Positions 28,311 to 37,932 are shown, numbered from the stretch's first letter. The stretch is DNA of 64,000 nucleotides from Methylocystis parvus OBBP (GCF_027571405.1 NZ_CP092968.1:2750001-2814000), one strand, 5' to 3'. Notes: generated from the letters alone by a model not told the origin. A program made the numbers and translations.

Positions 28311-30020
28311 ATGCCATCCTCCGATCCATTCAAGCGCCGCGCGGTTCTGGCGCTCCTCTTTTCCGTCGCGGCGGACGTCGCGCCTTGCGCAGGCGCGACG
28401 CCGGAGAGAGTGGCCGATTTCGAGAAAATCGTCGTGATCGTCCAGGAGAATCACAGCTTCGACAATCTTTTCGGAAAATGGGGCGATGTCGGCGGCCAGC
28501 CGGTGAACGACCTCCGCTTCGCCGCTTCGGCCGCGCCCCAGATCCGCGCCGACGCGACGCCCTATGAATGCCTCCCGCAAAACGACGTCAATCTGACCGC
28601 GCCCGCGCCTTTGCCGGTTCTCTGCGTCGAAAAGAGCGTCGCGGGAGCCCCGCTGCCGGGAGCTTTCCCCAATCGGCCCTTTGAGATCGACGCTTTCATC
28701 GTCCCGACGGACACGACCTGCCCGCTGCCCGGCGAGCGCCCGCCAAAGGACGGCGTGGCGAAGGGAAAAGGACTTCCCGGCGGCTGCACGCGCGACATGG
28801 CGCACCGCTTCTACGCCGAGCAGTTCCAGATCAATGGCGGCAGGCAAGACCGCTTTGTGACCGGCGGCGACGCGATGGGCCTCGTCATGGGCTATTACGA
28901 CACGACGAAGCTGCCCATCTATCGCTATCTCCATGCGCCCGGCGCCCCGCATTATGTGGTCGCGGACAATTTCTTTCACGCGGCCTTTGGCGGCTCCTTC
29001 ATCAATCACCAATGGCTGATCGCCGCCGCGACGCCCGTCTTCGAACAGGCCGACAATTCTGGCGGCGCGCATGATTTGCATGCGGTCGTCGACGAGAACG
29101 GGATGGGCGCGAATACGCCGCTCTACGCCAGTCCGCTCGGCAAGATGGCGCAGGAATACGCGCTGACCGCCTCCTGCGCGCCGCCGCCCGGCCGTCCCGC
29201 GCCGCCGCCGGGCGTCGCCTGCGGAGATTTCGCTGTCGGAACGATTCAGCCTTCCAACGAACCCATCAAGCCGGGGACGCCGCCGTGGCAACGCCTCCCC
29301 GCCCTCGCGCATGAGACGATCGGCGATCGCCTCGATGACGCACATATAGATTGGGCCTGGTATGCGGGCGGATGGTCCAACGCCGACGGCCGCGTCGGCG
29401 CGCCGGGCTGGACGAATCCTCCGACGCATTGCGATCCCGCGACGACGATGGCCGGAGCGGTTTTTCCCCGCTGCCCGGACATGATGTTCCAGTTCCACCA
29501 CCAGCCCTTCGTCTATTTCGGCAAATATGCGCCGGGAACCGACGCCCGCAAGGAACGCCTTCTCGACGAAACGGAATTCCTCGCAGCCGCGGCCCAGGGC
29601 GGACTGAGGCCGGTAAGCTTTGTGAAAGCGCTGGGGTCGGAGAACGAGCATCCCGGCGACGCCAGCGAATCCCGCGGCGACCAGCATCTCGTCGATCTTG
29701 TCGAGGCGGTCGTGAAAGGTCCGGACGCAAACAGGACGCTGATCGTCGTCATCTATGACGAATTCGGCGGCGCATGGGACCATGTCGCTCCGCCGCCGTG
29801 GAATGCGGACAAGAGCGCGCCTTCCGACAAATGGGGACCCGGCGCGCGCGTTCCCGCGTTGCTCATCTCCGCGCGTTTCGCGCGCTCCGGCGTCGACAAG
29901 GCGGCGCATGACACGACGTCGGTCACGAAGCTGATCGAGGAGCGCTTCGGCCTCGCGCCGCTGTCGGCGCGCGACGCCGCCGTGCGCAGCCTCTCGAGCG
30001 CGATCAGCGTCGCTTATTAG
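28311..30020 (+). CDS. secreted phosphoesterase (phospholipase C / acid phosphatase AcpA-like)
   Basis: A 569-residue exported hydrolase. The ATG at 28311 gives a signal peptide (FKRRAVLALLFSVAADVAP, cleavage near CAGA). The metal-binding start of the phosphoesterase family, VIVQENHSFDNLFGKW, follows at about residues 43-58, and IYDEFGGAWDHVAPPP near residue 480 is the second metal-site motif. Related enzymes act on phospholipids or phosphate monoesters in the periplasm. Which applies here cannot be told. The open frame runs upstream to 28155 without family similarity. Confidence 0.87.
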   Translation: MPSSDPFKRRAVLALLFSVAADVAPCAGATPERVADFEKIVVIVQENHSFDNLFGKWGDVGGQPVNDLRFAASAAPQIRADATPYECLPQNDVNLTAPAPLPVLCVEKSVAGAPLPGAFPNRPFEIDAFIVPTDTTCPLPGERPPKDGVAKGKGLPGGCTRDMAHRFYAEQFQINGGRQDRFVTGGDAMGLVMGYYDTTKLPIYRYLHAPGAPHYVVADNFFHAAFGGSFINHQWLIAAATPVFEQADNSGGAHDLHAVVDENGMGANTPLYASPLGKMAQEYALTASCAPPPGRPAPPPGVACGDFAVGTIQPSNEPIKPGTPPWQRLPALAHETIGDRLDDAHIDWAWYAGGWSNADGRVGAPGWTNPPTHCDPATTMAGAVFPRCPDMMFQFHHQPFVYFGKYAPGTDARKERLLDETEFLAAAAQGGLRPVSFVKALGSENEHPGDASESRGDQHLVDLVEAVVKGPDANRTLIVVIYDEFGGAWDHVAPPPWNADKSAPSDKWGPGARVPALLISARFARSGVDKAAHDTTSVTKLIEERFGLAPLSARDAAVRSLSSAISVAY

Positions 30021-30110
30021 CGCGAGCTGCCGTCGTTGCGCCTGTGCGGGCGCGCAAAGCCGCCGATCGCCGACCGCCCTAATCTGCGCGCAACTGAAGG
30101 AGTGCGCGCC

Positions 30111-30581
30111 ATGGGCGAGATGACGCTTGTGCAGGACGAGGAATTCATGGAAAGCGGCGGCCGTTTCGCGGCGCTGCCGGGCGAGACCATCTTTGCATAT
30201 TGTTCATTCGATGATTTCGAGATCAGCAGACCCAGCGTCGAAGGCGCGATTATCGGCTGCGCTTTCACGCGCGTGACCTGGTACTGGGAGCTGTTCAACA
30301 CCGCTTTGATATTAGATACGACTTTCGAAAATTGCGTTTTTCAGGGTTGCTCCTTCCGCAGCGTCGATTTTGTGAACTGCACGTTCAAGCGTTGCCGTTT
30401 CGAGCTCGACAATCTCGGCGGCGCCTGCCTCTTCGACGATTGCCGCGTCGTGGAATCGGCCTTTGAGGATTGCGTTTTCGTGAAAGACGAGCGGCCGGGA
30501 GCCGGGCCGCTTTTCAGCAAGAACCGGTTTTACGGCTGCACGCAGCGGGGAACGCGGGGCGAGAGGCCGCCTTTCGACTGA
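30111..30581 (+). CDS. pentapeptide-repeat-like protein, 156 aa
   Basis: The sequence shows a five-residue rhythm with a central Phe or Leu and frequent Cys: for example TTFENCVFQGCSFRSVDFVNCTFKR at about residues 70-94, and later LFDDC and SAFEDCVFVKD. This is the right-handed beta-helix pattern of pentapeptide-repeat proteins, here short and slightly irregular. No signal peptide, so cytosolic. The start at 30111 follows a GGAG ribosome-binding site. Some members mimic DNA and inhibit gyrase, but nothing here shows that this one does. Confidence 0.7.
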   Translation: MGEMTLVQDEEFMESGGRFAALPGETIFAYCSFDDFEISRPSVEGAIIGCAFTRVTWYWELFNTALILDTTFENCVFQGCSFRSVDFVNCTFKRCRFELDNLGGACLFDDCRVVESAFEDCVFVKDERPGAGPLFSKNRFYGCTQRGTRGERPPFD

Positions 30582-30643
30582 GCCTTGAAGCACACGGCGC
30601 GGCTGCGTCGAAAAGGTCGCCGGTTCGCCTCTTTCAGACGATT

Positions 30644-32029
30644 TCACCGCGCGAGCGCGTCCAGCACCCGCGCCCAGCTCCGCGCGCCCTTGTGGAAGCT
30701 CGTATAGCTGTATTTCTCGTTCGGCGAATGGATGCGGTCGTCATCCAGCGCGAAGCCGATCATCAGCGTGTCCATATTCAGGTCGCGCTTGAAGGCGCCG
30801 ACGATCGGGATGGAGCCGCCGCAGCCCGTGAGCGCCGCGTCCTTCCGCCACTCTTCGGTCAATGCGCGGCGGGCGCGCGAAAGCGCCTCGGAGCTGAAGG
30901 GCAGCTGAAGCGCGTTGGAGGCGCCGTGATTGATGAATTCGACCTTGGCGTCCGCCGGCAGCCTCTCGCGCACAAAGGCGCGGAAGCTTTCGAGGATCGC
31001 CTTGGCGTTCTGCTGTCCGACGAGACGGAAGGAGAATTTCGCCGAGGCCTGCGCCGGCAGCACGGTCTTCGAACCCTTGCCCGTATAGCCGCCGACAATG
31101 CCGTTCACGTCGCAGGTGGGGCGCGCCCAGATCTGCTCCATGACGCCCTTGCCCTTCTCGCCGCCGACGCGCGTGAGGCCAATATCGGCGAGCCATTGGC
31201 TTTCGTCGAATTCGAGATTGCGCCACTGCTCGGCGATGTCTTCCGGGATTTCAGGCACGCCGGCGTAGAAACCCGGCAGCGTCACCTTGCCCTCTTCGTC
31301 GTGCAGATCGGCGATGATCTTCGAGAGCGCATGCACCGGATTGTTCACCGGCCCGCCGAACATGCCGGAATGCAGATCGTGGCTCGCGATCCTGATGACG
31401 ACTTCCTCCTGGGCGAGGCCGCGCAGCATGACGGTGATCGCGGGCGTTTTCGCGTTCCACATGCTGGTGTCGCAGACGAGAGCGATGTCGGGCTGCGAAA
31501 GTTCGTCCTTGTGCTTGGCTAGGAAATCGGGAAGCGAGGGCGAGCCCGTCTCCTCTTCGCCCTCGAAGAGGAAGGTGACGTTGCAGGGCAGGCCGCCATT
31601 CGCCTCGAAGGCGCGGCAGGCCTCCACGAAAGTCATGAGCTGGCCCTTATCGTCGGAAGAGCCGCGCGCGACGATCTCCTTGCCTTCCTTGCCATCGGCT
31701 AGACGCGGCGCGAAGGGATCGGCCTCCCACAGCTCCAGCGGGTCCGGCGGCTGCACGTCGTAATGGCCGTAGAACAGCACATGCGGCGCATCCTTGCGCT
31801 TCGCCCTGGCGTGGCCGACGACGATGGGATGGCCGGGCGTCTCGCGCACCTCGGCCGTATAGCCGAGCCCTTTCAATTCATCGGCGAGCCAATTGGCGGC
31901 GCGCAGACATTGCTGCGTGAAAGCGGGATCGGTCGAAACCGAGGGGATGCTGAGCAAATCGAACAGGCGCTGCGTCGACGCGGGCAAATTCGCGTCGATC
32001 GCGTTCAAGACATCGTCGATCGTGGCCAT
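30644..32029 (-). CDS. M20 family metallopeptidase (dipeptidase, ArgE/DapE/CPG2-like)
   Basis: A 461-residue di-zinc amidohydrolase. The first metal motif FYGHYDVQPPDP has H89 and D91, the bridging aspartate lies in RGSSDDKGQ (about 123-130), and FEGEEETGSPS (about 156-165) supplies the catalytic glutamate. A dimerisation domain sits in the middle (about 190-315), and a C-terminal metal histidine is expected. No signal peptide, so cytosolic. Family members cleave dipeptides or acyl-amino acids; the exact substrate is open. Confidence 0.9.
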   Translation of the reverse strand: MATIDDVLNAIDANLPASTQRLFDLLSIPSVSTDPAFTQQCLRAANWLADELKGLGYTAEVRETPGHPIVVGHARAKRKDAPHVLFYGHYDVQPPDPLELWEADPFAPRLADGKEGKEIVARGSSDDKGQLMTFVEACRAFEANGGLPCNVTFLFEGEEETGSPSLPDFLAKHKDELSQPDIALVCDTSMWNAKTPAITVMLRGLAQEEVVIRIASHDLHSGMFGGPVNNPVHALSKIIADLHDEEGKVTLPGFYAGVPEIPEDIAEQWRNLEFDESQWLADIGLTRVGGEKGKGVMEQIWARPTCDVNGIVGGYTGKGSKTVLPAQASAKFSFRLVGQQNAKAILESFRAFVRERLPADAKVEFINHGASNALQLPFSSEALSRARRALTEEWRKDAALTGCGGSIPIVGAFKRDLNMDTLMIGFALDDDRIHSPNEKYSYTSFHKGARSWARVLDALAR

Positions 32030-32113
32030 GGAATCAGGTCCTTCGCAGTTGATGCGAAGCTAGTGCGAAGTGGCGGCGGTGGGAAGGCGGAATGGGGCGG
32101 AAACGATCCCTCC

Positions 32114-32242
32114 TCCTTCGAGACGGCCGCTTTGCGCGCCTCCTCAGGAGGACGGGCATTTGCGAGGTGGCGGGCCAAGGAATTTGCTGTACAAAAAGCA
32201 GTCCTCATCCTGATGAGCCGCCGAAGGCGGCGTCTCGAAGGA
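32114..32242. repeat. inverted pair of TCCTTCGAGACG-type repeats (family D)
   Basis: The left arm (32114-32153) starts TCCTTCGAGACG and ends CAGGAGGAC. The right arm (32201-32242) is the approximate reverse complement, ending GTCTCGAAGGA. The arms carry internal hairpins CTCATCCTGATGAG and GCCGCC-GAA-GGCGGC. The spacer is 47 bases. This motif is familiar from intergenic regions of Hyphomicrobiales genomes. It occupies the gap between the M20 peptidase gene and the 3' end of the acyl-CoA dehydrogenase gene. Confidence 0.7.
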
Positions 32243-32273
32243 CGAGCGCTGCGCCTGTCGTAAGCCTGCAAAC

Positions 32274-33155
32274 TCAACGCGTCGGCGTCGGCGTCCCGCT
32301 ACGGTAATCGTAAAAGCCCCGCTGGGTCTTTTTGCCGAGCCAGCCGGCCTCGACATATTTCACCAGCAGCGGGCAGGGGCGGTATTTGGTGTCGGCGAGG
32401 CCTTCATGCAGCACCTGCATCACCGAGAGGCAGGTGTCCAACCCGATGAAATCCGCGAGCTGCAGCGGGCCCATCGGATGATTGGCGCCGAGCTTCATCG
32501 CCGTGTCGATCGCCTCGACCGAGCCCACGCCCTCATAGAGCGTGTAGATCGCCTCATTGATCATCGGCAGCAGGATGCGGTTGACGATGAAGGCGGGGAA
32601 ATCCTCGGCGACCGTCACGGTCTTGCCGAGCTTCGTGCAAAATCTCTTCGCCTCTTCGAAAGTCGCGTCGTCCGTGGCGATGCCGCGGATCAGCTCGACG
32701 AGCTGCATGCGCGGCACCGGATTCATGAAATGAATGCCGATGAAGCGCTCGGGACGGCCCGTGATGGAGGCGAGGCGCGTGATCGAGATAGACGAGGTGT
32801 TGGAGGCGATGATGCCCTCGGGCTTCACCACCAGCGCGACGTCCGTGAGGATCCTGCGCTTGATCTCTTCGTTCTCCGTCGCAGCCTCGATGACGATGTC
32901 GCAATCGCGAAAGTCCTGAATCGCGGGCGCGCCGGAAATGTGAGGCAGAGCCGCCTCGACCGCATCTGCCGCGAGGAATCCGCGTTCGGCCGACTTCCGC
33001 ATCTGGACGCCGATATCCGTGACGCCCGCCTCGATCCGATCCGTCGTCACGTCGTTGATGGCGACGTCATAGCCGGCGAGCGCGCAGACATGCGCGATGC
33101 CTTTGCCCATCTGTCCCGCGCCGATTACGCCGACTTTGCGAATTTCGAAGCTCAT
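32274..33155 (-). CDS. hbd: 3-hydroxybutyryl-CoA dehydrogenase
   Basis: A 293-residue NAD(P)-dependent dehydrogenase interconverting 3-hydroxybutyryl-CoA and acetoacetyl-CoA. The Rossmann motif VGVIGAGQMGKG is at the N-terminus (about 8-19), the catalytic His-Glu region is IGIHFMNPVPRMQLVELI, and the C-terminal helical domain has the typical NRILLPMINEAIYTLYEG and ANHPMGPLQLADFIGLD. Single-domain size, so not a fusion FadB. It is next to etfBA on the same strand, separated from them by a repeat element. Confidence 0.93.
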   Translation of the reverse strand: MSFEIRKVGVIGAGQMGKGIAHVCALAGYDVAINDVTTDRIEAGVTDIGVQMRKSAERGFLAADAVEAALPHISGAPAIQDFRDCDIVIEAATENEEIKRRILTDVALVVKPEGIIASNTSSISITRLASITGRPERFIGIHFMNPVPRMQLVELIRGIATDDATFEEAKRFCTKLGKTVTVAEDFPAFIVNRILLPMINEAIYTLYEGVGSVEAIDTAMKLGANHPMGPLQLADFIGLDTCLSVMQVLHEGLADTKYRPCPLLVKYVEAGWLGKKTQRGFYDYRSGTPTPTR

Positions 33156-33293
33156 TGTCCGAACACCATAGCGAGAGGACCGCCGTCAAAAGGGCGGGAC
33201 GGCTGCGATGCAAATGCGGCCACGTTGCACTGCAATATAACGCGCGAATGGGTCGAAAGAAAACTGGCAAGCTTGGAAAAAGTCGCGTTGACG

Positions 33294-33371
33294 CTTCCCC
33301 CTCCCCGCCGATGAAGGCTTTCGGCCTGCTCCCTCTCCCGCATATGGCGAGGGAGGGTTGGGGAGGGGGTC
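33294..33371. repeat. hairpin repeat of the CCCTCTCCCGC type (family C) downstream of etfA
   Basis: Outer arms CTTCCCCCTCCCC and GGGGAGGGGG pair over about 75 bases, with an inner hairpin CCCTCTCCCGC / GCGAGGGAGGG around CATATG. It begins seven bases past the etfA stop. The same arm type recurs at 37577-37598, 37862-37886, 61141-61162 and inside ileS. It could act as an mRNA 3'-end stabiliser or terminator. It lacks a clean T-tract. Confidence 0.65.
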
Positions 33372-33377
33372 ATGTCC

Positions 33378-34322
33378 TTACTTGCCGAGCTTGGCGAGTT
33401 CCGCGTCGAGCTCGGGGATCGCGTTGAAGAGATCGGCGACGAGGCCGTAATCGGCGACCTGGAAGATCGGCGCCTCTTCGTCCTTGTTGATCGCGACGAT
33501 GATCTTCGAGTCCTTCATCCCGGCGAGATGCTGGATCGCGCCCGAAATGCCGACCGCGATATAGAGCTCGGGCGCGACCGCCTTGCCGGTCTGGCCGACC
33601 TGAAGGTCGTTCGGCGCATAGCCGGCGTCGACCGCCGCGCGAGAGGCGCCGATGGCGGCGTTGAGCTTGTTCGCGACGGGGTCCAGCACTTTCTGGAAAT
33701 TCTCGGCCGAGCCGAGGGCGCGGCCGCCGGAGACGATGATGCGCGCCGAGGTCAGCTCGGGACGCTCGGACTTGGCGAGCTCCTCGCTCTTGAAGGAGGA
33801 GACGCCCGGATTGGACGCGGCGCCGATCGACTCGACCGGAGCCGAGCCGCCATCCGGCGCGGCCGCGAAAGCCGTGGTGCGGACGGTGATGACTTTCTTG
33901 GCGTCCCTGGCGCGGACCGTCTGCACGGCGTTGCCGGCATAGATCGGGCGCTCGAACGTATCAGGCGAGACGACCTTGATGATGTCCGAAACCTGGGCCA
34001 CGTCGAGCAGCGCGGCGACGCGCGGCAGCACGTTCTTGGCGGCGCTGGTCGAGGGCGCCATGATAACGTCATAGGACGGCGCGAGCGACAGAATGAGCGC
34101 CGCAACCGGCTCCGCGAGCACATGGTCGAGCGACGCGTCGGCGGCGTAGAGCGCTTTCTCGACGCCCGCGAGCTTGGCGGCGGAGGCCGCAGCAGCGTCG
34201 AGGCCGGGGCCGACGACGAGGATGTGGACCGGCCCGCCGATCTGCGCGGCGGCTGCAAGCGCCTTGGCGGTGGACGGCGCCAGCGCGCCATTGGCGGTTT
34301 CAGCGAGAAGCAGAATGGCCAT
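33378..34322 (-). CDS. etfA: electron transfer flavoprotein, alpha subunit
   Basis: A 314-residue FAD-binding subunit of ETF, which carries electrons from acyl-CoA dehydrogenases to ETF-ubiquinone oxidoreductase. The N-terminal alpha/beta domain begins [17 protein letters not shown]. The C-terminal FAD domain has the signature run from [11 protein letters not shown] to [22 protein letters not shown], and [17 protein letters not shown]. Full length. It starts one base after the etfB stop and is translated from the same message. In this context it would accept electrons from methylsuccinyl-CoA dehydrogenase, which is not in the window. Confidence 0.97.
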   Translation of the reverse strand: MAILLLAETANGALAPSTAKALAAAAQIGGPVHILVVGPGLDAAAASAAKLAGVEKALYAADASLDHVLAEPVAALILSLAPSYDVIMAPSTSAAKNVLPRVAALLDVAQVSDIIKVVSPDTFERPIYAGNAVQTVRARDAKKVITVRTTAFAAAPDGGSAPVESIGAASNPGVSSFKSEELAKSERPELTSARIIVSGGRALGSAENFQKVLDPVANKLNAAIGASRAAVDAGYAPNDLQVGQTGKAVAPELYIAVGISGAIQHLAGMKDSKIIVAINKDEEAPIFQVADYGLVADLFNAIPELDAELAKLGK

Positions 34323-34323
34323 T

Positions 34324-35070
34324 TTAGAGAACTCCCGCTTCCTTGAGCTTGGTGACGAGTTCGGCGACCGAGCCGACCTTGACGCCGGCGGCGCGCGTCG
34401 CGGGGGCGGCGGTGCTCAGCACCTCGAGACGCGGCGAAATGTCGACGCCGTAATCGGCGGGCGCCTTCACGGCGACCTCCTTCTTCTTCGCCTTGATGAT
34501 ATTGGGGAGCGAGGCGTAGCGCGGCTCGTTGAGGCGCAGATCGGTGGTGACGACCGCCGGGAGCTTGAGGCTGACCGTCTGCAGGCCGCCGTCGATCTCG
34601 CGGGTCACGTCGACCGAGCCGTCCGTCAGATCGACCTTGGAGGCGAAGGTGCCCTGACCCCAGCCGAGCAAAGCGGCGAGCATCTGGCCGGTCTGGTTCG
34701 AATCGTCGTCGATCGCCTGCTTGCCGAGGATGACGAGGCCGGGCTGTTCCTCGGCCGCGATCCTGGCGAGGATCTTGGCCACGGCGAGCGGTTCGACCGT
34801 ATCGTCGGTCTTCACCAGAATGCCGCGGTCGGCGCCCATGGCGAGCGCGGTGCGCAGGGTCTCGTCCGCCTTGGCCGGACCGATGGAGATGACGACGATT
34901 TCCGTCGCCTTGCCGGCTTCCTTCAGGCGCAGCGCCTCCTCGACGGCGATCTCGTCGAAGGGGTTCATCGACATTTTGACATTGGCGAGATCGACGCCGG
35001 AGCCGTCGGGCTTGACCCTGATTTTAACATTGTAGTCGACGACCCGCTTGACGGGCACGAGGATTTTCAT
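34324..35070 (-). CDS. etfB: electron transfer flavoprotein, beta subunit
   Basis: A 248-residue subunit with the standard start [20 protein letters not shown], the AMP-binding region [19 protein letters not shown] (about 33-51) and the ETF-beta signature around [20 protein letters not shown]. It is the first gene of the etfBA operon, with etfA following after one base. The upstream region on the minus strand (35071-35190) would hold the operon promoter. Confidence 0.97.
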   Translation of the reverse strand: MKILVPVKRVVDYNVKIRVKPDGSGVDLANVKMSMNPFDEIAVEEALRLKEAGKATEIVVISIGPAKADETLRTALAMGADRGILVKTDDTVEPLAVAKILARIAAEEQPGLVILGKQAIDDDSNQTGQMLAALLGWGQGTFASKVDLTDGSVDVTREIDGGLQTVSLKLPAVVTTDLRLNEPRYASLPNIIKAKKKEVAVKAPADYGVDISPRLEVLSTAAPATRAAGVKVGSVAELVTKLKEAGVL

Positions 35071-35190
35071 CGCGCGACCTCTGGAGATGGAGCGGACGCG
35101 GCGCGTCCCGCTTGGAAAACTGTGGCGGTCTGGTAACGGGGGCGCGCGCGAGTGTCAAACGGGGAGGTCAAGCCCTTTTTTCAAGTCCCT

Positions 35191-36036
35191 TCATCCATCA
35201 AAGCCCGTCTGCTCCGGCGGGGCCGGCTCCGTCGCCGGCGGCGCCTTTGGCGGACCATAGGGGCCGCGGTCGAGCAATTTGTGCCGGCGGCGCTTGAAAA
35301 GCGGCGTCAGGAGGAGCCCGGCGACGATGCCGCCGACATGCGCCATCCAGGCGACGTGGGTCTCGCCGCCGCCCCAGCTCGCATTGACAAGCTGCAGCGC
35401 GATCCAGGCGCCGACGAAGAGAAAGCCGGTGGCGTGGAAGCTGAAGAGCGGCGGCGTCAGGCCCAGAAGGCGGCGCAGCGGCGGGCGCGACTTGTCGGCG
35501 AGGGTGATGAACCAGAAGGGCAGCATGACCATGGTCAAAGGCGGGAAGAAGCCCGTGACCGTCGCGCCCGGATAGAGCAGCAGAAAGGCGGCGCAGACGC
35601 CGGAAATCGCCCCCGACGCGCCGACCAGAGGGGTGATCGATTGCGGCGTGGCGTAGACGTAGAAGACGCCCGACATGACGCCGCATGAGAGGTAGAAAAG
35701 GACATAATGGAGCGAACCCATCGCGTCTTCGACATTGTCTCCGAAGACGTAGAGGAAGAGCAGATTGCTCGCGAGATGAAGCAGAGAGGAGTGGAAGAAG
35801 AGCGAGGTGACGAGCGTCAGCGCGGGCGGCGGACCGACGATCCAGTCGGCGAGGCTGGCCTCGCCGAACAGCACGCGCGGGATGATCGCGAAACCGCGCA
35901 TGACCGTGAGGGGGTCGCCCAATATCTCGCTCTGGACGAGCAGGAAGACGGCGATATTGACGACGATCAGCGCGTGATTGGCGACGGGGCGCTTGAGATG
36001 GCGCAAAGGCGCGTCGTCATAGAGCGGCATCACCAT
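35191..36036 (-). CDS. rhomboid family intramembrane serine protease
   Basis: A 281-residue polytopic protein with six or seven hydrophobic segments. The catalytic serine is S141 in the GASGAISG motif, the catalytic histidine H233 in MAHVGG, and the supporting H87 and N91 in HLASNLLFLYVFGD. All residues needed for activity are present. The C-terminal tail is proline-rich (PYGPPKAPPATEPAPPEQ). Substrates are unknown. The start could be M1 or M3. Monocistronic. Confidence 0.92.
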   Translation of the reverse strand: MVMPLYDDAPLRHLKRPVANHALIVVNIAVFLLVQSEILGDPLTVMRGFAIIPRVLFGEASLADWIVGPPPALTLVTSLFFHSSLLHLASNLLFLYVFGDNVEDAMGSLHYVLFYLSCGVMSGVFYVYATPQSITPLVGASGAISGVCAAFLLLYPGATVTGFFPPLTMVMLPFWFITLADKSRPPLRRLLGLTPPLFSFHATGFLFVGAWIALQLVNASWGGGETHVAWMAHVGGIVAGLLLTPLFKRRRHKLLDRGPYGPPKAPPATEPAPPEQTGFDG

Positions 36037-36125
36037 TGCGCGAACCCCGTCTTTCGTTTGAGCCAGCCCTTAAAGATAAGCGCCTGCGCGCTTCTGTCAC
36101 ACCCGCGCAAGCCACGCCGCACAAG

Positions 36126-37556
36126 TCAAGCCCGCACAAGTCTTGGCCGCAGCCAGGCGAGCGCCTGCCCGCGCAGCCCGGCAATGTCGAAGGCCGCGAC
36201 CATGACGCCATAGATCCCGGCGCCGGCCGCAATCTGCGCCACGAGGGTGAGGAAACCGGGCGACATCGATTCGCGCATCGGCGTCAGCGCCAGGAACATG
36301 ATCCCCGTGCCGACCGCCGCCGCGAACAGGTCCCGGAAGGAGGGCCAGACCGGCTGGGCGCGCAGGGCGAAATAGATCGTCGCGACGAGAGCCGCGACAT
36401 AGCCGCCCGCCTGCGCGACGGCGAGATTGGAGGCGTCGCGGCCCCATGGCAGCAGAAAGAGAAGCAGGAGCGAAACGGCCGCCGCCGCGACCGCCGCGAC
36501 GATGAGCGGAGCCGTGCGCTTGCTGATCTGGAAGACCGGGTTCACGCCGAAATTCAGGAAGGCCATGGCGAAGAGGCCGGGGAGCAGCAGCCCGAGATAA
36601 TGGCCGAAGGGGCCGCGAAACTGGCCCGGCACGATGAGCGCCTCGACGGAGGGCATGACCAGCCAGAGCCCGGCGCAGGCGGGCAGCAGGAAGGCGAAGA
36701 CGACGCTCATATTATGCGCGACCTGCTCGCGCGCGCGGTCCTCGCCATGCTCTTCATGAGCCGCGACGGCGATCTGGAAGAGCAGCACGTCGAGCGCCGA
36801 GCCGAAGGCCATGACCGCGCGCATGCCGAGATCGTAAGCGAGCGCGAACTGGCCCGTTTCCGCGAAGTCGTAGACGCTGGCGACGATGGCGCGCGCCGCG
36901 AGCGGCATCGTCTGATAGACGAGATGCGCGGCGACGATGGGCGCGCTATAGGCCATGAGCTGCTTGACCGTTTCAGCTTCCGCGTCGAGGCAGCGCACGC
37001 CGGGATCACGCAACGCGTCGCGCGCGAAAAACACCGTGCCAAGCAGACTCGCGACGCCGCCGGCGAGGGCGACGCCCGCCGAGCGAAACCAGAAGGCGCC
37101 GCCGCCGATGAGCGCGAAGGCCAGCAGGTTCTTGACGAGGACGAGGCGTCCATAGGCGCCGTCTTCGAAACGGGCGCGGGCGAGCGCGGTGGAATAATCG
37201 AAGAGCCCGTTCGCCGTCGCCGTCGCCAGGGCGAGCAGGATCAGTTCATTGTCGAAATCGAGTTCGGGGCCGACCAGCGAATAAGCGAATGTGCTGATGA
37301 CGAGCAGCGCGGTGATCGCGAGGAAGGACGAGCCGAGCGTCGAGCGGATGATGGGGTCGCTCTCGCGGGTGCGCTGCGAATAAAAGCGCGTCGCGGAAAG
37401 CCGCAGCCAGTCATAGAGCGCCGTCTGCACGACGACGGCGATGGAGAAGGCGAGGGCGAAGCGGCCATATTCCTCGGGACCGAGGAATTTCGCGACCATC
37501 AGGCCGATGATGAAATTGGTGATGGTGTTGGCGAGGAAGGCGAGAAGGACTTTCAA
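36126..37556 (-). CDS. oligosaccharide flippase (Wzx/PST family membrane protein)
   Basis: A 476-residue inner-membrane protein with about 12-14 hydrophobic segments. It begins KVLLAFLANTITNFIIGLMVAKFLGPEEYGRFALAFS, the usual N-terminal helix and GPEEYG loop of polysaccharide flippases (MATE/MOP superfamily). Such proteins move lipid-linked sugar units across the membrane. No glycosyltransferases surround it, so its pathway (capsule, O-antigen or other) is unknown. A 376-base repeat island lies upstream. Confidence 0.88.
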   Translation of the reverse strand: MKVLLAFLANTITNFIIGLMVAKFLGPEEYGRFALAFSIAVVVQTALYDWLRLSATRFYSQRTRESDPIIRSTLGSSFLAITALLVISTFAYSLVGPELDFDNELILLALATATANGLFDYSTALARARFEDGAYGRLVLVKNLLAFALIGGGAFWFRSAGVALAGGVASLLGTVFFARDALRDPGVRCLDAEAETVKQLMAYSAPIVAAHLVYQTMPLAARAIVASVYDFAETGQFALAYDLGMRAVMAFGSALDVLLFQIAVAAHEEHGEDRAREQVAHNMSVVFAFLLPACAGLWLVMPSVEALIVPGQFRGPFGHYLGLLLPGLFAMAFLNFGVNPVFQISKRTAPLIVAAVAAAAVSLLLLFLLPWGRDASNLAVAQAGGYVAALVATIYFALRAQPVWPSFRDLFAAAVGTGIMFLALTPMRESMSPGFLTLVAQIAAGAGIYGVMVAAFDIAGLRGQALAWLRPRLVRA

Positions 37557-37932
37557 TGAAAGGCCCCCGCCTCAATCCTCCCCCGCTTCGCGGGAGAGGG
37601 AGTGATACGGCTTCCGCCTGATCGCTTCGCGACAAGGCTCGCGGCGTCATTGCGCGCTTTTCTCGAAGTCGGGTATACCCGACTTCGCAATACCGGCGAA
37701 GCAAACCAGGAGCGGCTATGGCGGCGCTGGATTGCTTCGCCTTCGGCGCGCAATGACGGCCGCACGGTCGCGAGCGTCCCTTTTCCCGCGGAACCCGGAA
37801 AGGAGCGAGGCGCGCAATGCGAAAAGCCTGGCCCCTTCGCATGAAGATGACGGGCGCGCGCCCTCTCCCGCGAAAGCGGGGGAGAGTTGGGGACGGGGCA
37901 AGCCGGCTTCGCGCGCGCTTCCATTTCTTCGC
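37557..37932. repeat. composite repeat island (families C and A) between flippase and ileS
   Basis: No gene. Family C hairpins stand at both ends: CCTCCCCCGC-TT-CGCGGGAGAGG at 37577-37598 and CCTCTCCCGC-GAAA-GCGGGGGAGAG at 37862-37886. Between them is a family A element (37645-37758) bounded by the inverted arms CGTCATTGCGCG and CGCGCAATGACG and containing the GGATTGCTTCGC core. At 37664-37687 is a perfect palindrome (separate entry). It looks like successive insertions of small palindromic elements. The ileS gene ends just right of it and the flippase starts just left of it. Confidence 0.7.
37664..37687. repeat. perfect 24-base palindrome
   Basis: CGAAGTCGGGTA followed by its exact reverse complement TACCCGACTTCG, with no loop. 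It lies inside the family A element at 37645-37758. It is too symmetric for chance in one place, and could be a protein-binding site or the centre of an element. Confidence 0.7.

Noticed and set aside
28146..29909. 587-codon open frame on the minus strand
   Set aside because: Antisense to the secreted phosphoesterase, which has clear motifs and a signal peptide.
36036..37559. 507-codon open frame on the plus strand
   Set aside because: Antisense to the flippase; charged Arg/Glu/Asp/Gly-rich text typical of a mirror frame over a membrane protein gene.
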